Both the position numbers and the translations under genes were made by a program. A stretch of 8,932 nucleotides of DNA from Chloroflexota bacterium (lineage in GTDB: Bacteria > Chloroflexota > Dehalococcoidia > GIF9 > UBA5629), in the NCBI GenBank assembly GCA_026389635.1, contig JAPLHM010000189.1, forward strand, positions 1 to 8,932. The letters run 5' to 3'. Below, piece after piece: positions 1-8,932 of the stretch. The notes beneath the pieces were generated by a model that saw only the letters and a program-made list of their open reading frames with translations, ran no database searches and was not told where the DNA came from. Position 1 is the stretch's first letter. The number at the start of each line of letters is the position of its first letter.

Positions 1-101
1 AATTTTTGTCCCGTGTAAATATTTCCGTTCGTGTCACGTTGTATTTAATTTGACCGACCAGTTCGCAGCCGACCGGTAACTAACTTTGGACAGGAGAGAA
101 T
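1..101 (+). other. Non-coding leader upstream of rpoB
   Basis: This stretch contains no supportable gene and is AT-richer in its first half. In many bacteria rplJ-rplL lie directly upstream of rpoB, so this may be the end of an rplL-rpoB spacer, but nothing of rplL is visible. A TTGACC hexamer at 50-55 and a TATTTAAT stretch at 42-49 resemble promoter elements. They are not correctly spaced with good partners, so I do not call a promoter. The last bases carry the rpoB ribosome-binding site. Confidence 0.4.
92..96 (+). promoter_or_regulatory. Ribosome-binding site of rpoB
   Basis: AGGAG lies 5 nt before the ATG at 102 and is followed by GAG, giving a strong Shine-Dalgarno match. It supports the ATG at 102 over the in-frame ATG at 114, which would sit 17 nt away. 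Confidence 0.8.
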
Positions 102-3822
<3,721 letters not shown>

Positions 3823-3824
<2 letters not shown>

Positions 3825-3828
3825 GGGA
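3823..3828 (+). promoter_or_regulatory. Ribosome-binding site of rpoC, overlapping the rpoB stop
   Basis: AGGGGA begins inside the rpoB TAG stop (3822-3824) and ends 6 nt before the rpoC GTG at 3835. Ribosomes terminating on rpoB would sit on this site, suggesting translational coupling that keeps beta and beta prime production balanced. It decides the GTG start. Confidence 0.75.
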
Positions 3829-3834
3829 TAAAAA

Positions 3835-6800
3835 GTGTTCGAAATAAACGATTTTAACGCAATACGCATCTCCCTGGCGTCACCGACGCAGATCGAGGAC
3901 TGGTCTTACGGCGAGGTTACCGAGCCGGAGACCATCAACTACCGCACCCTCAAGCCGGAGAAGGACGGGCTCTTTTGCGAGAGGATTTTCGGCCCCGTCA
4001 AGAACTACGAGTGCTATTGCGGCAAGTACAAGAAGATACGCTACCGCGGTGTTACCTGCGAAAGGTGCGGCGTCACCGTGGAACACTCTAAAGTCCGCCG
4101 CGAACGCATGGGCCATATTACACTGGCCGCCCCGGTGGCACATATCTGGTTTGCCAAGGGCGTTCCCAGCCGCCTGGCCCTCCTGCTGGATATATCCCCA
4201 CGCAACCTTGAGCGCGTCCTCTATTTTGCCCAGTATGTGATTATATCGAGAAACGAGGAAGCGTGCAGGCAAAAGCTGGAAGCACATTATTCTCGTAAGA
4301 AACAGGAGTTGCTAAATTCCCTGGAAGAGCTTGAGGGCAGCAGCAAGTCCGAGCAGGCTGAGACCGAGAGTCAGGCGGAGAAAAAGCACACGTTTGAAGA
4401 GAAGCTGGCCGAGCTGGATAACGATAATAAGATCGACGGTGCGGAGATCAAGAAATTACACTTACAGGTTTTAAGTGAAAATGAGTATCAGCATTACAGG
4501 GAAAAGTATGGTGATGCCTTCGAAGTTGGTATGGGTGCGGAGGCCATCCTCAATATATTGAGGGCGATGAGCCTGGAGGAGCTACGCCAGCAGTTGGTCA
4601 AAGATATCAGGCAAAGTGAGGGACAGAAGCATAAGAAATTGAGCAAGCGCCTGCGTATCGTGGAGGCCTTCTGGCGCAGCGGCAATAAGCCTGAGTGGAT
4701 GATATTCACGGTCCTGCCTGTGCTACCCCCTGAGTTGCGCCCCATAGTGCAGCTCGACGGTGGCAGGTTTGCCACCAGCGACCTCAACGATTTATACAGG
4801 AGGGTAATCAACCGCAACAACCGCCTTAAGAAACTGATGGAACTCGGGGCGCCCGAGATCATTGTGCGTAACGAGAAAAGGATGTTACAGGAAGCGGTGG
4901 ATGCCCTCATCGACAACGGCAGGAGGGGAAGGTTACCCAGCGCTGCCAGCACACACAAGCTCAAGTCCCTTTCAGATATGCTGCGCGGCAAGCAGGGCAG
5001 GTTCCGCCAGAACCTGCTGGGCAAGCGCGTAGATTACAGCGGCCGTTCTGTAATCGTGGTCGGGCCGGAACTTAAGCTGCACCAGTGCGGCCTGCCCAAG
5101 CACATGGCGCTCGAGCTCTTCAAGCCCTTTGTCATGCGCAGGCTTATAGAACAGGGTTTCGCCCACAATATCAAGAGCGCAAGAAGGCAGGTTGAGAGGG
5201 CCAGGGCGGAAGTCTGGGACATACTGTCGGAAGTAATTAAGGAGCGCCCGGTGATGTTGAACCGCGCGCCTACGCTTCACAGGTTGAGCATCCAGGCCTT
5301 CGAGCCTACGCTGATAGAGGGCAGCGCTATCCAGTTACATCCCCTGGTATGCTCCGCATTCAACGCCGATTTCGATGGTGACCAGATGGCCGTGCACGTC
5401 CCACTTTCACGTTCGGCCGTACGCGAGGCGCGCGAGCACATGCTCAGCGTCCACAATATGCTGCTGCCCAGCTCAGGTGAGCCAGTGATGACCCCTACCC
5501 TGGATATGGTGCTGGGATGCTATTACCTTACCAATATGAAGCCGCCGACCGGGGAAAAACCGAAGCTGTTCGGGAGCCCTGCAGAAGCTATTCTTGCCTA
5601 TGAGATGTTCGAGATCACGGGCGATAAAACTTTTCCGGAACTGCATGAGGAGGTAATGGTCAGGATCAGGGGGTCAGTACAGGTAGCGGAGGAAGAAAAG
5701 GACGACGTGGAAGCAGAGGTGGCCGAGGTGGCCGAGGTGGCTGAGGTGGCTGAGGTGGCTGAGGTGGCTGAGGTGATGGAGGTGATGGAGGCGATGGAGG
5801 CGCCAAAACCCTCGCGGTACGAGGAGATACGTTTGCCCGGGACTGACAACAGGATATTTAAGACCAGTATAGGCCGCATCATATTCAACCAGATATTGCC
5901 TGATGAATTGCGGCAGCACGAACCCTATAACGGGTTCTGTAATTTTGCCACCAGCAAGGGTGATCTGCGGCGCCTTGTATCCGAATGTTTCCGCTGGTGC
6001 GGGCGTGAAAAAACGGTGCGCATGCTGGATGAACTCAAGCGGCTGGGATTCGAATACACGACAAAGTCGGGTACCACCATATCGGCCAGGGATATAGAGG
6101 TTCCCAAGGTCAAGCAGAAGCTGATGAGCAGGGGGGATGAGGACATCGCCATCCTGCAGAGCCAGTACAACAAGGGCCTCATTACTGAAGAGGAATACGA
6201 GGCGCAGGCTATCGATGTTTGGACGCGCACGACTAACCAGATAGAGGAAGAGATCAAGAAGTCCCTGGACAGGTACGGCGGAGTCTATATGATGGCTAAT
6301 TCCGGCGCCAAGGGTAACATATCGCAGATCAGGCAGATGGCGGGTATGAGAGGGCTCATGACCGACCCCTCCGGGCGCATCATCCCATTCCCTATCAAGG
6401 CGAGCTTCAGGGAAGGGTTATCGGTGATGGAATACTTCATGTCTACACACGGGGCGCGCAAAGGTCTTGCCGATACCGCCCTCAGGACATCGGATGCCGG
6501 TTACCTCACCCGCCGTCTCATAGACGTAGCGCAAGACTTGATTATCCTTGAAGAGGACTGTGGATACTCCGGTGAAGGGCTTGTGTTCTCAACCGTATAC
6601 AGCGAAAAAGAGAAGGGACTGTTGCCTTCATTTGAGGAGCGAATCAAGGGTCGCATAGCTGCCAGGGACATCGTGGATACCGTGACCGGTGAAATCGTAG
6701 TGGCAAAGAACGAGGTGATCGATGAGGACAAAGTAAAGCGGATCGTCCATGCCGAGATTAAGGAGATAAGCATAAGGTCACCGCTAATCTGCAATTCCAA

Positions 6801-8010
6801 GCGCGGCATTTGCCGCCAGTGTTACGGGCGTGACCTTTCCACTACCGAACTGGTTGTGATAGGCACGGCGGTTGGGATTATCTCGGCTCAAAGCATCGGT
6901 GAGCCTGGTACGCAGCTTACACTGCGGACCTTCCATACGGGCGGCGTTGTAGGTATGGACATCACCACCGGTTTGCCGCGCGTGGAGGAGCTTTTTGAAG
7001 CCAGGGTTCCCAAGGGCAAGGCTATCCTGACGGAGATAGACGGCACCATAAACCTGAATGAAGTTATCGAAGACGACATCCTCAAGAAACGTGAGATCAT
7101 CATCACCCATATTGAGAGGTATCCCATTGATTACGATGTACCTGCCGGCTACAAGGTGCTGGCGGAGAACAATGCGTATGTCAGGGGGGGCGACGTCCTG
7201 GCCGAGCCAGACGCCTCACTGGTTGTAGCCGGGGAGCAGGAGCTCAAACCGCTACTTGCCCGTGTTGATGGCGTGACCAGGGTCGAAGATGGAAAGATCA
7301 TCTTGACCTACGAGGAGAAAGACGAGCGTAAATACGACGACATACCGGTGACCGCGCACATACTGGTCAAACAGGGTGATTACGTGCGTGCGGGAGACAA
7401 GCTTATTGAGGGAGTCAAGGACCCACAGGATATCCTTCATATCAACGGCCGGCAGGAAGTGCTGCGCTACCTGATAGACGAGGTACAGAAGGTGTATCGC
7501 TCACAGGGCGTGAACATCAACGACAAGCACATTGAGACTATCGTCAGGCAGATGCTGAAAAGGGTGAGGGTGGAGTTCTCAGGCGATACCGACTTGCTGG
7601 TAGGTGATTTGGTCGACAGGCTCGATTTCGAGAATATCAATGCCATGATGGAAGCTGAAGGCGGTGACCAGGCCGTGGCCAGGCCGGTCCTGCTGGGCAT
7701 AACCAGGGCATCGCTCAACACCGACAGCTGGCTGGCTGCGGCATCCTTCCAGGAGACGACAAGAGTTCTGGCCGAAGCGGCCATCTGGGGCAAAACCGAC
7801 AGGTTGCACGGACTCAAGGAAAACGTCATCATCGGTAAGCTCATACCATCCACCATAACCCTTACACAAAAGCTGGGCAAGCCGATTAACAGGTTGCTTG
7901 AGGACAGCCCGGAGGTATTCGCCGAGTCGATCAGCAATTTCATTAACCCCCTGACTGTTGACGACGTTGAAGTTGAAGAAGTTGTCGAGAGCCAGGTTGA
8001 GCAGGAATAA
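3835..8010 (+). CDS. rpoC: DNA-directed RNA polymerase subunit beta prime
   Basis: RpoC is the largest subunit of core RNA polymerase and carries the catalytic magnesium site. The 1391-residue protein is complete, starting at GTG. C60, C62, C75 and C78 form the N-terminal zinc ribbon. The clamp helices that bind sigma lie around residues 320-357 (VINRNNRLKKL). NADFDGDQM at 510-518 supplies the catalytic aspartates D512, D514 and D516. The bridge helix is near 823-850 and the trigger loop contains H872 (E. coli H936); the large E. coli trigger-loop insertion is absent. C909, C986, C993 and C996 form the second zinc site. The conserved C-terminal blocks LLGITRASL (from 1286) and LKENVIIGKLIPS (from 1327) are intact, followed by an acidic tail. 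Two oddities are annotated separately: a coiled-coil insertion (143-212) and a 9-bp repeat tract (residues 628-656). It is the second gene of the rpoBC unit. Confidence 0.99.
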   Translation: MFEINDFNAIRISLASPTQIEDWSYGEVTEPETINYRTLKPEKDGLFCERIFGPVKNYECYCGKYKKIRYRGVTCERCGVTVEHSKVRRERMGHITLAAPVAHIWFAKGVPSRLALLLDISPRNLERVLYFAQYVIISRNEEACRQKLEAHYSRKKQELLNSLEELEGSSKSEQAETESQAEKKHTFEEKLAELDNDNKIDGAEIKKLHLQVLSENEYQHYREKYGDAFEVGMGAEAILNILRAMSLEELRQQLVKDIRQSEGQKHKKLSKRLRIVEAFWRSGNKPEWMIFTVLPVLPPELRPIVQLDGGRFATSDLNDLYRRVINRNNRLKKLMELGAPEIIVRNEKRMLQEAVDALIDNGRRGRLPSAASTHKLKSLSDMLRGKQGRFRQNLLGKRVDYSGRSVIVVGPELKLHQCGLPKHMALELFKPFVMRRLIEQGFAHNIKSARRQVERARAEVWDILSEVIKERPVMLNRAPTLHRLSIQAFEPTLIEGSAIQLHPLVCSAFNADFDGDQMAVHVPLSRSAVREAREHMLSVHNMLLPSSGEPVMTPTLDMVLGCYYLTNMKPPTGEKPKLFGSPAEAILAYEMFEITGDKTFPELHEEVMVRIRGSVQVAEEEKDDVEAEVAEVAEVAEVAEVAEVAEVMEVMEAMEAPKPSRYEEIRLPGTDNRIFKTSIGRIIFNQILPDELRQHEPYNGFCNFATSKGDLRRLVSECFRWCGREKTVRMLDELKRLGFEYTTKSGTTISARDIEVPKVKQKLMSRGDEDIAILQSQYNKGLITEEEYEAQAIDVWTRTTNQIEEEIKKSLDRYGGVYMMANSGAKGNISQIRQMAGMRGLMTDPSGRIIPFPIKASFREGLSVMEYFMSTHGARKGLADTALRTSDAGYLTRRLIDVAQDLIILEEDCGYSGEGLVFSTVYSEKEKGLLPSFEERIKGRIAARDIVDTVTGEIVVAKNEVIDEDKVKRIVHAEIKEISIRSPLICNSKRGICRQCYGRDLSTTELVVIGTAVGIISAQSIGEPGTQLTLRTFHTGGVVGMDITTGLPRVEELFEARVPKGKAILTEIDGTINLNEVIEDDILKKREIIITHIERYPIDYDVPAGYKVLAENNAYVRGGDVLAEPDASLVVAGEQELKPLLARVDGVTRVEDGKIILTYEEKDERKYDDIPVTAHILVKQGDYVRAGDKLIEGVKDPQDILHINGRQEVLRYLIDEVQKVYRSQGVNINDKHIETIVRQMLKRVRVEFSGDTDLLVGDLVDRLDFENINAMMEAEGGDQAVARPVLLGITRASLNTDSWLAAASFQETTRVLAEAAIWGKTDRLHGLKENVIIGKLIPSTITLTQKLGKPINRLLEDSPEVFAESISNFINPLTVDDVEVEEVVESQVEQE
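4261..4470 (+). other. Charged coiled-coil insertion in RpoC after the zinc ribbon (residues about 143-212)
   Basis: Between the VIISR strand and the LSENEYQHYREKYG segment (from residue 213) this protein has about 80 residues, where E. coli has about 20. The extra part is rich in Glu, Lys, Gln and Ser with regularly spaced leucines (for example KKQELLNSLEELEG), consistent with an antiparallel coiled coil. Actinobacterial RpoC carries an insertion of similar character at this point, so this looks like a known type of lineage-specific insertion on the clamp. The boundaries are estimated from remembered alignments. Confidence 0.55.
5716..5802 (+). repeat. 9-bp tandem repeat (minisatellite) inside rpoC
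   Basis: Nine full units and a two-thirds unit of a 9-nt motif run in frame. Two copies of GAGGTGGCC are followed by four of GAGGTGGCT, two of GAGGTGATG, one of GAGGCGATG and then GAGGCG. They encode (EVA)6(EVM)2(EAM)EA, residues 628-656 of RpoC. The neighbouring GAAGCA at 5710-5715 may be a decayed unit. Identical variants sit in blocks, as expected from slippage or unequal exchange. Every unit is a multiple of three, so copy-number change would not break the frame. The tract lies in a poorly conserved stretch between the catalytic domain and the bridge helix, at a place where bacterial RpoC lengths vary. Confidence 0.95.
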
Positions 8011-8042
8011 AGCGCGTTATATCAGTCGCACAGTTTAGAGGT

Positions 8043-8078
8043 AAGAGACCCTGCCATAGCGGCAGGGTCTCTTTATTT
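8043..8078 (+). terminator. Intrinsic terminator of the rpoBC unit
   Basis: AAGAGACCCTGCC (8043-8055) pairs perfectly with GGCAGGGTCTCTT (8061-8073) around a 5-nt ATAGC loop, giving a 13-bp GC-rich stem. It is followed by a T-rich run, TTTATTTCT (8072-8080). It lies 32 nt after the rpoC stop and before the ruvB promoter, so it should end rpoBC transcription and insulate ruvB. Confidence 0.92.
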
Positions 8079-8115
8079 CTGCCGCTAAATTACAGCGTTT
8101 ATCAGCCAAACCGTG

Positions 8116-8124
8116 TGCTATAAT
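8116..8124 (+). promoter_or_regulatory. Probable ruvB promoter (extended -10)
   Basis: TGCTATAAT is a perfect extended -10 element (TGn followed by TATAAT at 8119-8124). The region 15-18 nt upstream (about 8095-8103) holds only a weak -35, as is usual when an extended -10 is present. Transcription would start near 8131, leaving a leader of about 22 nt before the ruvB ATG. The position just after the terminator supports an independent ruvB transcript. Confidence 0.65.
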
Positions 8125-8139
8125 GCTATCAGACAAGTG

Positions 8140-8149
8140 AGGTATACCT
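8140..8149 (+). promoter_or_regulatory. 10-bp palindrome overlapping the ruvB ribosome-binding site
   Basis: AGGTATACCT is a perfect 10-bp palindrome. It overlaps the likely Shine-Dalgarno GAGGT (8139-8143), which is 9 nt from the ATG at 8153. A repressor site or a small RNA hairpin masking the ribosome-binding site is possible. It does not match the GAACN4GTTC or CTGTN8ACAG types of LexA box, so SOS control is not shown. A chance palindrome cannot be excluded. Confidence 0.3.
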
Positions 8150-8152
8150 GGA

Positions 8153-8932
8153 ATGCAGGAAGAGGAATCACCGCGCATAGTATCAGGCAAGCCGGGACCG
8201 GACGACACCACGCTCGATGCCAACCTGCGCCCCAAAAAGCTGGGTGATTTTATCGGGCAACAGAAGGTCAAGGACAACCTTGATATCGGGATAAGGGCTG
8301 CACAGAAGCGGGGAGAGGCTATAGACCACATCTTGCTTTACGGCCCACCCGGGCTGGGCAAGACGACACTGGCTTTTATCATCGCCAGCGAGATGGGCGT
8401 AAATATCAAGGTCAGCTCGGGCCCGGCGATTGAGCGGCCCGGCGATCTGGCTGCCATTCTGACCAACCTGCAGAAAGGTGATGTGCTCTTCATCGACGAG
8501 GTGCACCGCCTCGGCCACTCGGTCGAGGAGATCCTCTATCCGGCGATGGAGGACTACGCCCTGGACGTGATGATCGGCAAGGGTCCGTCGGCGAGGTCGC
8601 TGCGCCTGAGCCTCAAGCCGTTCACGATCGTGGGTGCGACCACGAGGGCGGGCCGGATCAGCAGCCCGTTGCGCGATCGGTTCGGAGCGACATATCGACT
8701 TGACTTCTACGCGGAGCCGGAACTGGCAGCGATCGTGGACCGGTCGGCGGCGATCCACGGGGTGACGATCGAACCGGCGGCCACCAGGGCGATCGCCCGG
8801 CGTGGGCGTGGGACGCCACGTATCGTCAATCGGTTGCTCAAGCGCGTTCGGGACCATGACCAGGTCCACGGCGACGGCCATGTCGATGAGGCGACCGCGA
8901 CGGCCGCCATGCGCGCCATGGAGATCGACGAC
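8153..8932 (+). CDS. ruvB: Holliday junction branch migration helicase RuvB (partial, 3' end missing)
   Basis: RuvB is the hexameric AAA+ motor that, loaded by RuvA, drives branch migration of Holliday junctions before RuvC cleavage in recombinational repair. The window holds 260 codons and no stop; family members are usually about 330-350 residues, so the end of the lid domain and the C-terminal winged-helix domain are missing. Visible motifs are Walker A GPPGLGKT (64-71), Walker B LFIDEVH (112-118, D115 and E116), and the presensor hairpin involved in RuvA contact (about 138-154). Sensor 1 GATTRAG (161-167), LRDRFG (173-178, arginine-finger segment) and sensor 2 GTPRIVNRL (220-228) follow. 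The ATG has GAGGT 9 nt upstream. The gene has its own promoter after the rpoBC terminator. Codon use and GC change sharply at about codon 110-111, so the two halves may have different origins; see the separate entry. Confidence 0.96.
   Translation, partial: MQEEESPRIVSGKPGPDDTTLDANLRPKKLGDFIGQQKVKDNLDIGIRAAQKRGEAIDHILLYGPPGLGKTTLAFIIASEMGVNIKVSSGPAIERPGDLAAILTNLQKGDVLFIDEVHRLGHSVEEILYPAMEDYALDVMIGKGPSARSLRLSLKPFTIVGATTRAGRISSPLRDRFGATYRLDFYAEPELAAIVDRSAAIHGVTIEPAATRAIARRGRGTPRIVNRLLKRVRDHDQVHGDGHVDEATATAAMRAMEIDD
8475..8500 (+). other. Compositional breakpoint inside ruvB (possible chimeric join)
   Basis: By hand count, codons 1-110 of ruvB have about 68% G or C at the third position, against about 86% for codons 111-260. 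Overall GC rises from about 57% (8161-8480) to about 67% (8481-8932). Isoleucine is coded by ATA or ATT in 5 of 11 cases before the point and never in the 11 cases after it. The change falls at the Walker B coding segment, one of the most conserved stretches of the gene, and the reading frame is preserved. An assembly join between two related organisms, or homologous recombination, would both look like this. Confidence 0.55.

Noticed and set aside
42..81. Possible rpoB promoter using TTGACC at 50-55 or TATTTAAT at 42-49
   Set aside because: Neither element has a matching partner at 16-18 nt spacing; rpoB may be transcribed from further upstream, outside the window.
5710..5802. CRISPR-like or mobile-element interpretation of the repeat array in rpoC
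   Set aside because: Units are contiguous 9-mers without spacers, they stay in the rpoC frame, and there are no terminal inverted repeats or target duplications.
5674..5919. His/Leu/Ser-rich small proteins on the - strand across 5598-5919
   Set aside because: They are translations of the reverse complement of the rpoC 9-bp repeat, with no independent support.
8183..8881. A 232-codon open frame on the - strand opposite ruvB
   Set aside because: It is antisense to unmistakable RuvB motifs, and its length is explained by the high third-position GC of the second half of ruvB, which removes stops on the other strand.

Overview
This window is a housekeeping segment from a bacterial chromosome: the complete genes for the two large subunits of RNA polymerase, rpoB (beta) and rpoC (beta prime), followed by a terminator and the first 260 codons of ruvB (Holliday junction branch-migration ATPase), which runs off the right edge. 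All three genes are on the + strand. The protein sequences and insertion pattern suggest a member of the Chloroflexota, plausibly Dehalococcoidia. The insertions are a long spacer near the RpoB C-terminal third, a charged coiled-coil spacer after the RpoC zinc ribbon, and no E. coli-type trigger-loop insertion. This taxonomic call is inference from remembered family features, not from a search. Base composition is moderate in most of the window, with frequent AGG arginine and ATA isoleucine codons.

Layout: positions 1-101 are a non-coding leader ending in a good ribosome-binding site. rpoB occupies 102-3824. rpoC (GTG start, 3835-8010) follows after only 10 nt, and its ribosome-binding site overlaps the rpoB stop codon, so the pair looks co-transcribed and probably translationally coupled. 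A 142-nt gap (8011-8152) holds a strong intrinsic terminator, then an extended -10 promoter and a 10-bp palindrome just before the ruvB start at 8153. ruvB is therefore a separate transcription unit.

RpoB and RpoC assemble with two alpha subunits and omega into core RNA polymerase. All active-site, zinc-binding and rifampicin-pocket residues I checked are intact. RuvB works with RuvA and RuvC in recombinational repair and is functionally unrelated to transcription.

Two things stand out. First, an in-frame 9-bp minisatellite of nearly ten units lies inside rpoC (5716-5802). Second, ruvB changes composition and codon use abruptly near position 8483 while staying in frame, which suggests either a chimeric assembly join or a recombination breakpoint at the conserved Walker B segment. 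I found no mobile element, CRISPR array, RNA gene, defence system or other new multi-gene system.
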